From: an uncultured Marinicella sp.
GTDB taxonomy: Bacteria > Pseudomonadota > Gammaproteobacteria > Xanthomonadales > Marinicellaceae
Direction of reading: 5' to 3'
Assembly (NCBI GenBank): GCA_947502595.1
Contig: CANNAM010000004.1
Location: 124,001 to 188,000, forward strand
DNA: 64,000 nucleotides
The notes beneath the pieces were generated by a model that was not told the origin of the DNA, did no database searches, and worked only from the letters and a program-made list of their open reading frames with translations. Of the stretch, positions 30,424 through 41,514 are shown piece after piece. Position 1 is the stretch's first letter, and each line of letters begins with the position of its first letter. Both the position numbers and the translations under genes were made by a program.

Positions 30424-30948
30424 ATGTTTTGGCTCAAAGAGCGATGGTATGACATATTGGCGTTTATTGACATGGGTGGCCCAGTGCTTTGGGCCATCAT
30501 GTTATTGCTGTTTGTCATGTGGTTGATGATTCTTGAGCGATCTTGGTTTTTCTTTGTTACATACCCGAAATTAAGAAATAGAATAATTTCTGAATGGGAC
30601 AGTCGTGAAGATACAACCACATGGTATGCCAAAAGAATCAAAGAGGCCAAAGTTTCGGAAGCTTCCGTTGAGTTACGTTCCGGCTTGGGCTTTTTAGAAG
30701 CCTTGGTTGCGATCAGTCCATTGTTTGGTCTGTTCGGAACAGTTTATGGTATGTTGCAGGTTTTTGATATTATGGCTATTGCTGGTACCAGTAATGCCAG
30801 GGCTATGGCTGGTGGTGTTTCGAAAGCCACTATTCCAACAATGGCAGGTATGGTAGCCGCGCTTTCTGGGGTGTTTTTCACCACGTATTTTAAGCAAAAG
30901 TCCAGGGTTGAAGCTGAAAAGTTAGAAGACCGCATGCAATCACATTAA
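30424..30948 (+). CDS. ExbB-family biopolymer transport protein
   Basis: LEALVAISPLFGLFGTVYGMLQVFDIMAIAGTSNARAMAGGVSKATIPTMAGMVAAL. Confidence 0.92.
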   Translation: MFWLKERWYDILAFIDMGGPVLWAIMLLLFVMWLMILERSWFFFVTYPKLRNRIISEWDSREDTTTWYAKRIKEAKVSEASVELRSGLGFLEALVAISPLFGLFGTVYGMLQVFDIMAIAGTSNARAMAGGVSKATIPTMAGMVAALSGVFFTTYFKQKSRVEAEKLEDRMQSH

Positions 30949-31007
30949 AGATTTTTGAACTTAATGACCAGTCATTGAGTCAGAATCAGTAGAACCAGAG
31001 AAAAAAT

Positions 31008-31412
31008 ATGAAAAAAAGACACTTTCATGAAGATGAAGCAGAAATTAACATCACTCCAATGTTGGACGTGGTATTTATTATGTTGATTTTCTTTATCGTG
31101 ACCACTTCATTTGTGAAAGAAACGGGTGTTGATATTTCTCGCCCCAGTAGTTCACAAGCCAAACAAGTGAAGAAAGGTAACATTTTAGTTGCCATCAAAG
31201 AAGATGGTGTGATTTGGATTAATAAGCAAGAAGTTGACCTACGGGCTGTGCGTTCTCGGGTTGAGAAAATGCACGCTGAAAACCCGGAAGCCAGTGCTGT
31301 AATTATTGCAGACCGTGGTTCCAGAACGGGTGATTTGGTTGAAGTGATGGATCAAATTAAATCTGCAGGTGTAGAAAATATTTCTATTGCAGCTGAAAAA
31401 GGTCAGGGGTAA
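31008..31412 (+). CDS. ExbD-family biopolymer transport protein
   Basis: EAEINITPMLDVVFIMLIFFIVTTSFVKETGVDISRP. Confidence 0.95.
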   Translation: MKKRHFHEDEAEINITPMLDVVFIMLIFFIVTTSFVKETGVDISRPSSSQAKQVKKGNILVAIKEDGVIWINKQEVDLRAVRSRVEKMHAENPEASAVIIADRGSRTGDLVEVMDQIKSAGVENISIAAEKGQG

Positions 31413-31418
31413 ATTGAT

Positions 31419-32051
31419 ATGAGTTTGCCACGCTACATCCTAGTTGCTTTTATAGCTGCCGCCATCACTGTGGTGTTGTACTTGTTGATGCATGCTTTGA
31501 TTAACCAGTCAGGAAAGAACTTAATGGGCGATGACGATTTACCTGCTATTGATTTCACCAAGGTCAAATTGGACGATGAAGTCAGAGAGCGTAAACGTGT
31601 GATTCCTAAAAAGCCACCACCACCTAAAGAGCCACCACCACCACCAAAGATGAACGTTCAGCAAGATCAGCAAGTGGTTAATAATATGCCAACACCTAAT
31701 ATTCCAAACTTGGATTTAGGCGTCGGTGGTAACGGTCCATTTCTTGGTGCCATTGGTCAAGTTAATATGAGTGAAGAAGGTGGGGTAATTCCAATTGTAA
31801 GAATTGCACCACAGTATCCACGCAAAGCCTTGATGGCAAAAATCGAAGGTTGGGTAAAGGTGAAGTTCACCATTACGGCCACTGGTACTGTATCTAATCC
31901 TGAAGTCGTTGACGCTAAGCCAAAAAGAATTTTTGATCGGGAAGCTATCAGGGCTATTCTGAAATTTAAATTCAAGCCTAAAGTTGTCGATGGCCAAGGT
32001 GTTGAGCAAGTGGCTACTCAGACCATTGAATTTGATTTGCCAGATGAATAA
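31419..32051 (+). CDS. TonB-family energy transducer
   Basis: N-terminal TM, proline-rich PKKPPPPKEPPPPPK, C-terminal APQYPRKALMAKIEGWVKVKFTITATGTVSNPEVVDAKPKRIFDREAIRAILKFKFKP. Confidence 0.95.
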   Translation: MSLPRYILVAFIAAAITVVLYLLMHALINQSGKNLMGDDDLPAIDFTKVKLDDEVRERKRVIPKKPPPPKEPPPPPKMNVQQDQQVVNNMPTPNIPNLDLGVGGNGPFLGAIGQVNMSEEGGVIPIVRIAPQYPRKALMAKIEGWVKVKFTITATGTVSNPEVVDAKPKRIFDREAIRAILKFKFKPKVVDGQGVEQVATQTIEFDLPDE

Positions 32052-32066
32052 GAGGATTCAATTAAC

Positions 32067-33326
32067 ATGAAAAAAATAATAGTATTACTGCTTTGCTTAT
32101 GTGCAACAGTTGTCTCAGCAGGTTCATTAAAAACTGATAACCCCATTCGTAAGCCTTCGGGTCAAGTTGGGGTAATGAGTGAAGTACAGAGCAAGAAGAT
32201 TACTCGTTACAGTGAAATGTTGGCAGATGAAAGGTATTCAGAAGCTAAAGAAGGCTTGAAAGATTTGTTAAAAGGTTCAGGTGTGAGTGGGTATGTTGAA
32301 TCAGTTGTCTATCAGCTTTTAGGCCATATTGATTCCCTACAAGGTAATTACGTATCTTCAGCTGCTAATTTTAAGAAGTCGATTGATATTGATGCGATGC
32401 CAAATACGACTCAATTTCAAATGATGTTGCAGTATGCACAACTTTTGATGTTGGACGATAAACACCAGGCAGGCATCAAAGCTTTGGATGAATATTTTGC
32501 CGTAGCTGATGAAATTCCTGACTCTGCTTTTGCAATTAAAGCAAATGCGCATGTTCAATTAGAGCAATTCAGAGAAGCCAAAGCTGCAATTATTCAAGCC
32601 ATACAGTTAGCTGATACGCCTAAGGAGTCTTGGTACCAATTATTACTTGCTGTTCATTCTTCTTTATCTGAGTACAGAGAAATGTCTGAAGTGCTGAAAG
32701 TGCTAATTTCATTGGCACCCAATAAAAAGACTTATTGGATGCAATTGTCTTCAGTTTACTTTACTTTAAAAGAAGACAAAAAATCATTGGCAGTTTTAGA
32801 GCTGGCGCATAAAAAAGGTTTGTTACAAAAAGAGCCTGATTATATGCAGTTATTTAAAATGTACTCTTATAACAGCATACCTTACAAGGCAGCTGATATA
32901 TTGCAGTATGCTCTAGATAACAACAAAGTTGAATCTAATTTCAAGAACTGGAAACAAGCTGGCCAAGTTTGGTATGAAGCCAGAGAATTAGATAAAGCCT
33001 TGGTTGCTTATAATAAAGCCAGTGAATTTGCTGAAGACGGTGACATGGACCTAACTCGTTCATACATTTATTTAGATAAAGAGCAGTGGTCTAAGGCAGT
33101 TGAGTCACTTACATCTGCATTACAGAAAGGTGGACTTGATAACAACAAAACCGGTAATGCATGGTTAATGCTTGGTATGAGTCAGGCCAGTATCAAGAAT
33201 TATGCCAAAGCGCGTACTGCTTTTAATAACGCCACAAAATACGAAAAGGCCAGAAATAATGCCCAACAGTGGTTGTCTCATTTAACTACTTTAGAGCAAA
33301 AAGCCAGTCAAGCTGACGGTAATTAA
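32067..33326 (+). CDS. Secreted TPR-repeat protein of the TonB operon
   Basis: Signal peptide and repeated helix pairs (YWMQLSSVYFTLKEDKKSLAVLELAHKKGL; AWLMLGMSQASIKNYAKARTAFNNATKYEKA). Confidence 0.85.
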   Translation: MKKIIVLLLCLCATVVSAGSLKTDNPIRKPSGQVGVMSEVQSKKITRYSEMLADERYSEAKEGLKDLLKGSGVSGYVESVVYQLLGHIDSLQGNYVSSAANFKKSIDIDAMPNTTQFQMMLQYAQLLMLDDKHQAGIKALDEYFAVADEIPDSAFAIKANAHVQLEQFREAKAAIIQAIQLADTPKESWYQLLLAVHSSLSEYREMSEVLKVLISLAPNKKTYWMQLSSVYFTLKEDKKSLAVLELAHKKGLLQKEPDYMQLFKMYSYNSIPYKAADILQYALDNNKVESNFKNWKQAGQVWYEARELDKALVAYNKASEFAEDGDMDLTRSYIYLDKEQWSKAVESLTSALQKGGLDNNKTGNAWLMLGMSQASIKNYAKARTAFNNATKYEKARNNAQQWLSHLTTLEQKASQADGN

Positions 33327-34216
33327 TGTCAGTCGAAGTTGATCTGATCTTTGATCAATTTCTGAGTTATTTAAAACTGGAAAAAGGATTTTCCAGTAAC
33401 TCAATCTCTAGTTATCGAACCGACATAACCCAATTTCTGCAGTTTTCCAAACAATCAGGTGTTGATGTCTATCATGTTGATACGCCGGTCTCTAATCGAT
33501 TCATCAAACAGCTCAACAGCAAAAGACTATCCAGTAAGTCCATTGCCAGAAAAATTTCTTCGCTTAGGCAGTTTTACATGTATTTACAGCGGCAGCAATT
33601 AATTTCAGACAATCCATTTTCAGCAGTGGTGTTGCCTAAACTCAGTCGTTCTGTTCCAAAACCTATGAGTGAGCAACAGGTTGATATGTTGTTAGCTCAG
33701 CCTGATGTACGGTCTGTGCTCGGCTTACGTGATAAAGCCATGCTAGAACTGATGTACGCAACAGGTATGCGAGTCAGCGAATTGGTTAATTTAAAAGTCA
33801 ATCAAATTAATTTAAATCAAGGCGTGGTCAGGGTGCTGGGCAAAGGTGGTAAGGAGCGTTTGGTGCCCATGGGTGAAGAAAGTGCCGAGTGGCTGCAGCG
33901 ACATATTAACGTAAGTCTTTCGGTCATGCAAAAAAATTCAGGTCATCTATTTATCAATCAAAAAGCCTCCGTTATGACCCGCCAGGCATTTTGGTACCGG
34001 GTAAAAAAATACGCCGCTTTGGCGGGTATTACTCCAGCACCTTCACCGCATGTTTTACGTCATTCATTTGCCACACATTTATTGAATCATTCTGCAGACC
34101 TAAGGGTGGTGCAAATGTTACTGGGTCACAGTGATTTATCCACCACTCAAATATATACCTTTGTTGCCAAAGAAAAACTCAAACAAATTCATGCCAGTCA
34201 CCACCCTAGGGGTTGA
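33326..34216 (+). CDS. xerD: Site-specific tyrosine recombinase XerD
   Basis: ELMYATGMRVSELVNL, GKGGKERLVPMG, SPHVLRHSFATHLLNHSADLRVVQMLLGHSDLSTTQIYT; followed by dsbC as in many gammaproteobacteria. Confidence 0.93.
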   Translation: MSVEVDLIFDQFLSYLKLEKGFSSNSISSYRTDITQFLQFSKQSGVDVYHVDTPVSNRFIKQLNSKRLSSKSIARKISSLRQFYMYLQRQQLISDNPFSAVVLPKLSRSVPKPMSEQQVDMLLAQPDVRSVLGLRDKAMLELMYATGMRVSELVNLKVNQINLNQGVVRVLGKGGKERLVPMGEESAEWLQRHINVSLSVMQKNSGHLFINQKASVMTRQAFWYRVKKYAALAGITPAPSPHVLRHSFATHLLNHSADLRVVQMLLGHSDLSTTQIYTFVAKEKLKQIHASHHPRG

Positions 34217-34338
34217 ACTAATCCGTGATTAATTGAAATAGCGATGGATTTTTTACGCTCATTGGTTAGAATGACTTAAATTTTTAGAACATTTGACCCA
34301 TTCAGTTGTCTGAATGTCGACTATACGAAGGAAACCCA

Positions 34339-35067
34339 ATGAAATATATCTCAGTAATAAGCTTGATTCTAAGCGCTAACATGGCATCTGCGGAAGCAGA
34401 TTTTGATAAATACGAAACTGCATTAAGTAAAGTATCTTCTTCTAATATCAAAGTTTTATCCGTTGAAGACACGCCGATCAGCGGTGTTAAAGAAGTTATG
34501 ATCGATGGTGGTCGTGGCAGTGAAATCTTGTACTTAAGCGATGATGGTAAATACATCATTAATGGTTCGTTGTTTGACATAGATAACCGTGTTGACTTAA
34601 CCGATCAAAAGAAATCAGGTATCAGAAAAGACCTGCTGGCATCTATGGGTGATTCACAAAGGATCAACTTTTATCCAGAAAATATGACTCAACATGTTAC
34701 CGTCTTCACGGATATCGATTGTGGTTATTGTCGTAAGTTGCATGCAGAAATGGCTGAATATAACGAATTGGGTATAGGGATTTCATACCTGTTTTTCCCT
34801 AGGGCTGGATTACAATCTGCGTCATTCGACAAAGCAGTAAATGTTTGGTGTGCAGCAGATCAACAAAAAGCCATGACCATGTCTAAGGCTGGTGAGCCCG
34901 TAGAGCCAAAGACTTGTGACAACCCAATCGCTGAACATTATAAAGCCGGAATTTCATCGGGCGTATCAGGTACGCCAGCACTGGTGCTAGATGATGGTAC
35001 CATCATGCCTGGTTACCTACCGCCTCAACAGCTCAAGCAAAGGTTAGACAGTTTAAGCGCTAAGTAA
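34339..35067 (+). CDS. dsbC: DsbC-type periplasmic thiol:disulfide interchange protein
   Basis: VTVFTDIDCGYCRKLHAEMAEYNELGIGISYLFFPRAGL, SGTPALVLDDGTIMPGYLPPQQL. Real start MKYISVISLILSANMASA at 34339. Confidence 0.93.
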   Translation: MKYISVISLILSANMASAEADFDKYETALSKVSSSNIKVLSVEDTPISGVKEVMIDGGRGSEILYLSDDGKYIINGSLFDIDNRVDLTDQKKSGIRKDLLASMGDSQRINFYPENMTQHVTVFTDIDCGYCRKLHAEMAEYNELGIGISYLFFPRAGLQSASFDKAVNVWCAADQQKAMTMSKAGEPVEPKTCDNPIAEHYKAGISSGVSGTPALVLDDGTIMPGYLPPQQLKQRLDSLSAK

Positions 35068-35087
35068 CTTCACCCTGATTAAAATTG

Positions 35088-35128
35088 AGCCAAAAGAGGG
35101 CGTTTAAACACCCACTTTTGGCTTTTTT
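35088..35128 (+). terminator. Rho-independent terminator after dsbC
   Basis: agccaaaagagggcg-tttaaa-cacccacttttggct followed by TTTTTT. Confidence 0.85.
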
Positions 35129-35214
35129 GCTTGTTATCATTCGGTTTTTCGAGTACTTATTAACTCAGTCAATCTACATCATGTAAAATACCCTTTTTTT
35201 TAATCCAGTTGGTT

Positions 35215-38200
35215 ATGAATTATCAGTTGCTTACATTTGTTGGTGCTCCAATATATTCCTCGTTCAGACTTAATAAAATCAATCAAGAGTTGCTACAAGC
35301 AACTGCTGGGCAGCAAATTAAAAATGCAGTCGGTTTTTATGTGGTTGAAACCAAGCGGCAGTTAGGCGCAGATCAAATCAGTCAAATTGAACAATTACTG
35401 TCTGCTAAGTACTACTCAGATTCAGTTGCGTCCAACCAAATTCTGATCATGCCTAGAGTAGGTACCATATCGCCATGGTCTACTAAGGCAACAGACATTT
35501 GCCACCATTGTGGTTTATTTGATTTAACCCGGGTAGAAGCTGGACGGTTGATTACAGTTAATCAATCTGATTTTGCTGCCCATGACCTAATTCACGACCG
35601 CATGACTGAGGGCGTTTATGTCGGTACCGCAGAGCTTAATGAACTGTTTGATCACCAGTCGCCTAAACCGGTCAAGTATATAGACATCAAACAATCAGGC
35701 AAATCAGCATTGGCTGAACTGAACCAAACTTTGGGTTTGGCGTTGTCAGATGAAGAAATTGAATATTTGTTTGAGCAGTACACCCGGGCTGGAAAAAACC
35801 CAACAGATGTTGAGCTGATGATGTTTGCGCAAGCCAATTCGGAGCATTGTCGACATAAAATTTTCAACGCAAGCTGGCAAATCGATGGTCAAGACCAACC
35901 GCTGTCATTGTTTAAGATGATCAAAAATACCGAAGCCCAAGCTTCGCTGCCGGCATTATCGGCTTACAAAGACAATGCGGCTGTGTTTGCTGGTGGTCCT
36001 GGTTTAAGAATGACTACCAATGCAAATAATGAATACCAAGGTGTTGCGCAAGAAATTGATGTGCTCATTAAGGTTGAAACACATAATCACCCGACTGGCA
36101 TTGAACCTTTTGCCGGTGCCGCCACCGGATCAGGTGGAGAGATAAGAGATGAAGCTGCCACCGGTCAAGGCGCTAGGCCGAAAGCGGGGTTGTGCGGTTT
36201 TTCAGTCAGCCATTTGCGCATTCCTGGGCTACCGCAGGCTTGGGAAAACAATGCACCAGGGACGCCTGCACGCATGGCAACTTCATTTGAAATCATGCAA
36301 AAAGGTCCAATAGGTGCGGCGGCATTCAATAATGAGTTTGGTCGCCCAAATATTTGCGGTTATTTCAGGAGCTTTGAGGCCCGAACCTCAGAACCTAATC
36401 AGTGGCGTGGCTATCACAAGCCAATTATGTTGGCTGGTGGTTTAGGTAATATCAATCACATTCATACCCGAAAACAAGACACTCAAGTTGGTGATTTTGT
36501 GGTTGTTTTGGGTGGCCCTGCTATGCTCATTGGCTTGGGTGGTGGTGCTGCCAGTTCAATCAGCAGTGCTGATGGGCAAGAAGAGTTGGACTTTGCTTCG
36601 GTGCAACGTGGTAATCCAGAAATGCAACGCCGCTGCCAAGAAGTCATCGATCGTTGTTGGTTCCAAGAAACTAAAAGTCCAATCAGGTCAATCCATGATG
36701 TCGGTGCCGGTGGCTTGTCCAATGCCATCCCTGAAATTTTAGATGATGCCAGTTTGGGTGGTGAAATTGAATTACGTCGTTTACAGGTAGATCATGTTTC
36801 TATGTCGCCGATGGAGATCTGGTGTAATGAGTCACAAGAACGCTATGTGTTATCAATTAAACCTGAAAAATTAACGGAATTTGAAGCTTTGTGTAACAGA
36901 GAGCGTTGCCCTTATGCAATCATGGGCCAGGCCACTGCAGAGCGAACTTTGCGCATCAATGATGAGTTGTTTGACAACCGTCCTGTTGATATTACTATGG
37001 ATTTGTTGTTTGGTAATACCCCGCAAACAGCCATCGACATTCAGTCGCAAAAGCCAGTAACGGTAGCATTTGAACCAAGACTTGAAAACCTCAAAGATCA
37101 AGTTGAACAAGTGTTGTCGTTCCCCACAGTGGCCAGTAAAAAATATTTGATTACCATTGGTGACCGTACCGTATCAGGGTTGATTCATCGTGATCAAATG
37201 GTTGGACCATGGCAAGTCCCAGTGGCAGACTGTGGAATCACCTTACGTGATTATGAGTCTTTGGCTGGTGAAGCCATGGCTGTAGGTGAACGCACGCCAT
37301 TGGCTTTGTTGAATCCAGCCGCTTCAGCCCGCATGGCCGTGGCCGAAGCGTTAACTAATTTAATGGGCGTAGGCATCAACAGCCTGAGCGAAATCAAAAT
37401 TTCAGCCAATTGGATGGCAGCCAGTGCCGCTGAAGGTGAGTTCCAAGCTCTGTATGAAGCCGTGCGCGCTGTAGGAATGGAGTTGTGCCCTGCCTTGGAT
37501 ATTGGCATACCGGTTGGTAAAGATTCGATGTCAATGCAGACCACTTGGCAGGACGATGAACAACAAAAATCTGTGGTGTCACCGATGTCATTAATAATTT
37601 CAGCATTTGCTCCAGTCGACGATGTCACCTTACATAAAACGCCACAATTATCCGGCCAAGTGGGTAACTCTTTGGTACTGATCGATTTGTCTGCGGGTAA
37701 AAACCGTCTGGGTGGCTCGGTGTTGTATCAAGTGCAAGGGCAAATGGGCCAAGAGAGTCCCGATTTGGATGAACCTGCACAATTGTCTTCATTGTTTGAT
37801 TTAATGACCACCGCGCTGCAGCATAATTTAGTGGCGGCTTGCCATGACCGTTCTGATGGTGGACTATTGGCAACTGTGGTTGAAATGGGTATAGCTGGGC
37901 ACTGTGGAGTGGCTTTAGATTTAACTGCTGTTGCTGATCAAATTGAGCCGTGGTTATTCAGTGAAGAGCCAGGCTTGGTGGTCGAGTTGTCACCTCAGCA
38001 TCAAGCGGCATTCATGCAGCTGATAGCTGATGCTGGTTTGTCTGCGCAATGTCATACAGTGGGCAGTATCAATGCTGACATGCTTTTTAGTATCAAACAT
38101 GAAACTGTGTTTGAGCAATGGCCGTTAACAACCTTGGAAGCTATTTGGTCACAAACCAGCTATCAGATGGCTTTGCACAGAGACAACCCAGCAGTAGTAG

Positions 38201-39060
38201 AGCAAGAGTTCCAAGCAATAGGTGCTGATAATCCAGGTATACAACCGAAAGTTGACTTTACCTTCGATGCTGCAATGATTGCGGGTTACCACGACCAAAT
38301 TAAACCGCGGGTGGCAATTTTGCGTGAACAAGGGGTCAATGGTCAGAATGAGATGGCTGCAGCTTTTATGCGAGCTGGATTTGAGGCTGTTGATGTGCAT
38401 ATGCAAGACTTGATTGATGCGCGCTTTGAATTAAGCAGTTTCAGTGGCTTGGTTGCATGTGGTGGCTTTTCTTATGGTGATGTATTGGGTGCAGGTTTGG
38501 GCTGGGCAAAAACTATTTTATTTAACCCTAACTTACGTCAGCAATTTGCCGACTTCTTTGTCGATGAAAGAAAGTTTGTGTTGGGTGTCTGTAATGGCTG
38601 TCAAATGCTTTCAGGCTTACGTTCGATTATTCCTGGTACCGCGCATTGGCCAGACTTTTTACGCAATGAAAGTGAGCAGTTTGAGGCACGTTTCTCTCAA
38701 CTGAAAATTGCTGAGACGGACAATATATTCTTTAAAGGCATGCAAGGTGCTCAAATTCCGGTGGCCATAGCCCATGGAGAAGGCCGGGCACATTTTGCTG
38801 CTGGCGCCACCAGCAAAATGCCAGTTGCTGCACAGTATGTGGACAATCACGGCCAGTTGACTATGCAATACCCATACAACCCCAATGGTTCCAACCAATC
38901 TGTGGCAGCAGTCAGTGGTGCTGGTGGACGTGTGTTGGCTATGATGCCACATCCTGAACGGGTATTCCGCACAGCACAAATGTCCTATGCGCCAGCCAAT
39001 TGGGGAGAGAACTCACCTTGGATGAGAATGTTTTATAATGCCAGATTATTTGTAGATTAA
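35215..39060 (+). CDS. purL: Phosphoribosylformylglycinamidine synthase
   Basis: Full-length Pur[52 protein letters not shown]-terminal glutaminase [12 protein letters not shown] at 35215 preferred to the TTG at 35209. Confidence 0.97.
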   Translation: MNYQLLTFVGAPIYSSFRLNKINQELLQATAGQQIKNAVGFYVVETKRQLGADQISQIEQLLSAKYYSDSVASNQILIMPRVGTISPWSTKATDICHHCGLFDLTRVEAGRLITVNQSDFAAHDLIHDRMTEGVYVGTAELNELFDHQSPKPVKYIDIKQSGKSALAELNQTLGLALSDEEIEYLFEQYTRAGKNPTDVELMMFAQANSEHCRHKIFNASWQIDGQDQPLSLFKMIKNTEAQASLPALSAYKDNAAVFAGGPGLRMTTNANNEYQGVAQEIDVLIKVETHNHPTGIEPFAGAATGSGGEIRDEAATGQGARPKAGLCGFSVSHLRIPGLPQAWENNAPGTPARMATSFEIMQKGPIGAAAFNNEFGRPNICGYFRSFEARTSEPNQWRGYHKPIMLAGGLGNINHIHTRKQDTQVGDFVVVLGGPAMLIGLGGGAASSISSADGQEELDFASVQRGNPEMQRRCQEVIDRCWFQETKSPIRSIHDVGAGGLSNAIPEILDDASLGGEIELRRLQVDHVSMSPMEIWCNESQERYVLSIKPEKLTEFEALCNRERCPYAIMGQATAERTLRINDELFDNRPVDITMDLLFGNTPQTAIDIQSQKPVTVAFEPRLENLKDQVEQVLSFPTVASKKYLITIGDRTVSGLIHRDQMVGPWQVPVADCGITLRDYESLAGEAMAVGERTPLALLNPAASARMAVAEALTNLMGVGINSLSEIKISANWMAASAAEGEFQALYEAVRAVGMELCPALDIGIPVGKDSMSMQTTWQDDEQQKSVVSPMSLIISAFAPVDDVTLHKTPQLSGQVGNSLVLIDLSAGKNRLGGSVLYQVQGQMGQESPDLDEPAQLSSLFDLMTTALQHNLVAACHDRSDGGLLATVVEMGIAGHCGVALDLTAVADQIEPWLFSEEPGLVVELSPQHQAAFMQLIADAGLSAQCHTVGSINADMLFSIKHETVFEQWPLTTLEAIWSQTSYQMALHRDNPAVVEQEFQAIGADNPGIQPKVDFTFDAAMIAGYHDQIKPRVAILREQGVNGQNEMAAAFMRAGFEAVDVHMQDLIDARFELSSFSGLVACGGFSYGDVLGAGLGWAKTILFNPNLRQQFADFFVDERKFVLGVCNGCQMLSGLRSIIPGTAHWPDFLRNESEQFEARFSQLKIAETDNIFFKGMQGAQIPVAIAHGEGRAHFAAGATSKMPVAAQYVDNHGQLTMQYPYNPNGSNQSVAAVSGAGGRVLAMMPHPERVFRTAQMSYAPANWGENSPWMRMFYNARLFVD

Positions 39061-39073
39061 GCCGCTGGATAGT

Positions 39074-39679
39074 ATGATTAAATCACCAATTAAAGAATTG
39101 TTCATCAATGCATTGTTGTTTTTACCGTTGTGTTTCTTTTTTTGGTTTTTAGCCGCATCGGTGTGGGTGCAACCGGCTAAGTGGTTGGCGTCTACAGTGT
39201 TGTCTTTGTGGCAAGCTGATTTGTTCAATGGGATAGAACAGCAGCAGTTTATGTTCCATGTACAAACCTTGATATTCCCCCAGGGATTTGGCTCTGAGAG
39301 TCAATTGGCTGTGCTGGATGTGACCGTCAACCCAATGAAATACGGCTATGGTCTGGCGGTTTTTTCAGGTTTAGTGATGTCTGTACCAGATTTAAGCCTC
39401 AAAAAAAGACTGTTGCAGTTACTGGTGGGTTTTGTTGGGGTCAGCTTGATTCAAGCCAATGGGGTGTTTTGGGACACCTGTAAATCTTTGTTGTTTTCCG
39501 GTGGTGGTGATGCATTCAATGCAATCAATGCGACCGGCATCAGTCATGATTTGGTGGCAGCCATGTACCAAATGTCTTACTTGATTTTGCCAGCGGTGAT
39601 TCCAGTGGTGATTTGGGTTTTATTGAATAGAAGTTTTATTGAAGAAATTACCCAGTACAATAGTAGGGTGGGTCGATAA
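39074..39679 (+). CDS. Integral membrane protein, possibly related to exosortase-H-associated membrane proteins
   Basis: LLFLPLCFFFWFLAASVWVQPAKWLASTVL and VNPMKYGYGLAVFSGLVMSVPDLSLKKRLLQLLVGF resemble my recollection of the XrtH-associated membrane protein pattern. No exosortase gene is visible in the window. Confidence 0.45.
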   Translation: MIKSPIKELFINALLFLPLCFFFWFLAASVWVQPAKWLASTVLSLWQADLFNGIEQQQFMFHVQTLIFPQGFGSESQLAVLDVTVNPMKYGYGLAVFSGLVMSVPDLSLKKRLLQLLVGFVGVSLIQANGVFWDTCKSLLFSGGGDAFNAINATGISHDLVAAMYQMSYLILPAVIPVVIWVLLNRSFIEEITQYNSRVGR

Positions 39680-39786
39680 AACTTCACGACCCGATGAAAC
39701 ATAAGAAACTTTGTCTGGAGGGTACTGTCTGATTCATGCAGGTTAGTACAAACAGTTAACAATCAGCATTAAGCAAATAAATTAAA

Positions 39787-41514
39787 ATGAATGTAGCCAA
39801 CGAACAACAACCAATAACCGAAACTCGAACATTAAGCTTTGAAGAGCAGTTGTGTGAGTATTTGGTAGAACAAGGCCGTTTGAAAGATGAAGACTTACAG
39901 CGTGGGCTGCGGTTGAACAAAGAAAGTTTTGGGGTTTCGCTGGTGCCCTTATTGGTGCGTTTGGGGCTGGCTTCAGAACGGGATGTGGCCTTGTCATTGC
40001 ATGAGCTGTTGGACATCCCCATTATTTCTGACAAGGACTTGCCTGAAGCCAATTCCGTTGATGTTGAGTTCCCTATCAGGTACATGCGTGAAAGTCAGTT
40101 TGTACCAATCGAAGAAGATGAAGAAAAATTAACTGTAGTGATGGTGTATCCCTATGAAGAATACCTCACTAAAGCCATCAAAATGGTGGCTGAAAAAGAA
40201 TTAGACATTAAGATTGGTCTGCCATCAGATGTTGAAAATGCCATCGAGCGGTATTATGGCGGTGGTAAATCTGCCATGGGACAACTGGTAGAAGGCTTGT
40301 CCAATGAAGACGGTGAAATTGAAGACGTTGAGCACCTGAAAGATTTGGCCAGTGAAGCACCAGTAATCAGGTTGGTTAACATGATCATGCAGCGGGCGGT
40401 TGAGTCCAGGGCGTCGGATATTCATATAGAGCCTTTTGAGAATCGCCTGAAAGTGCGTTATCGCTTGGATGGTGTTTTGCATGAGGTGGAATCACCGCCT
40501 GCCAGGTCTACAGCTGCTGTCATCAGTCGCATCAAGATTATGGCAAAATTGAATATTGCTGAACGTCGGTTGCCACAGGATGGGCGCATCATGTTAAGGG
40601 TGCAAGGTAAAGAGTTGGATTTGCGGGTGTCGACTGTACCCACATCGTACGGTGAAAGTGTGGTGATGCGAATTTTGGACCGGGAAAGTATTGTCTTTGA
40701 TTTCGACCAACTGGGTTTTCGACCGCATACTTTAGAGCCATTTTTGAAGGTGCTTGAAATGCCGCACGGTATTTTGCTGGTAACTGGTCCAACTGGATCT
40801 GGTAAAACCACCACTTTATATACCGCCTTACAACGCCTGAATACCGAAGACCGTAAAATCATTACGGTTGAAGATCCGGTGGAGTACCAGTTAACCGGCA
40901 TCAATCAGATTCAAGCCAAAGCTTCAATTGGCTTGGATTTCTCCTCAGCCTTACGAGCCATCGTGCGCCAAGATCCAGACATCATTATGATTGGCGAGAT
41001 GCGTGATTTAGAAACCGCAAAAATTGCGATTCAATCAGCCCTCACGGGTCACTTGGTGTTGTCTACTATTCACACCAACTCTGCAGCAGGTGGTATTTCT
41101 CGAATGATCGATATGGGTGTTGAGGATTACTTATTAACCTCTACAGTCAATGGCATATTGGCACAACGTTTGGTGCGTCGCTTAGATAAAAGCAGCATGG
41201 AAAAATACCAAGTGATGCCAGAGATGATTGAAGAGTTGAATTTGCGGCGTTTTTCAAATGAACCAGACTTGCATTTTTATCGACCTCAACCCTCTGAAGA
41301 AAATCCAACGGGTTATGCAGGTAGGATGTCAATTCTGGAATGTTTAACCATGACAGAAGAGCTCAGACGGATGGTGATGAAAGGCGCCACTGCCGGAGAC
41401 CTACAGAAACAGGCGCAATCTGAAGGTATGTTGACCATGTATGAGGATGGTTTGTTGAAATGCTTGGCTGGTGAAACCAGTTTTGAAGAAGTTATCCGGG
41501 TATCACACGAATAA
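39787..41514 (+). CDS. gspE: Type II secretion ATPase GspE
   Basis: LLVTGPTGSGKTTTLYTAL, EDPVEYQLTGINQIQ, AIVRQDPDIIMIGEMRDLETAKIAIQSALTGHLVLSTIHTN. Confidence 0.96.
   Translation: MNVANEQQPITETRTLSFEEQLCEYLVEQGRLKDEDLQRGLRLNKESFGVSLVPLLVRLGLASERDVALSLHELLDIPIISDKDLPEANSVDVEFPIRYMRESQFVPIEEDEEKLTVVMVYPYEEYLTKAIKMVAEKELDIKIGLPSDVENAIERYYGGGKSAMGQLVEGLSNEDGEIEDVEHLKDLASEAPVIRLVNMIMQRAVESRASDIHIEPFENRLKVRYRLDGVLHEVESPPARSTAAVISRIKIMAKLNIAERRLPQDGRIMLRVQGKELDLRVSTVPTSYGESVVMRILDRESIVFDFDQLGFRPHTLEPFLKVLEMPHGILLVTGPTGSGKTTTLYTALQRLNTEDRKIITVEDPVEYQLTGINQIQAKASIGLDFSSALRAIVRQDPDIIMIGEMRDLETAKIAIQSALTGHLVLSTIHTNSAAGGISRMIDMGVEDYLLTSTVNGILAQRLVRRLDKSSMEKYQVMPEMIEELNLRRFSNEPDLHFYRPQPSEENPTGYAGRMSILECLTMTEELRRMVMKGATAGDLQKQAQSEGMLTMYEDGLLKCLAGETSFEEVIRVSHE

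Noticed and set aside
31606-31653. CCA/CCT-rich repeat-like tract
   Set aside because: Normal proline-rich linker of a TonB protein (PKKPPPPKEPPPPPK).
33326-34216. Tyrosine recombinase as evidence of a mobile element or integron
   Set aside because: Housekeeping XerD next to dsbC; no attachment sites or cargo.
40458-40904. 148-aa minus-strand ORF
   Set aside because: Antisense inside gspE, whose Walker motifs are intact.
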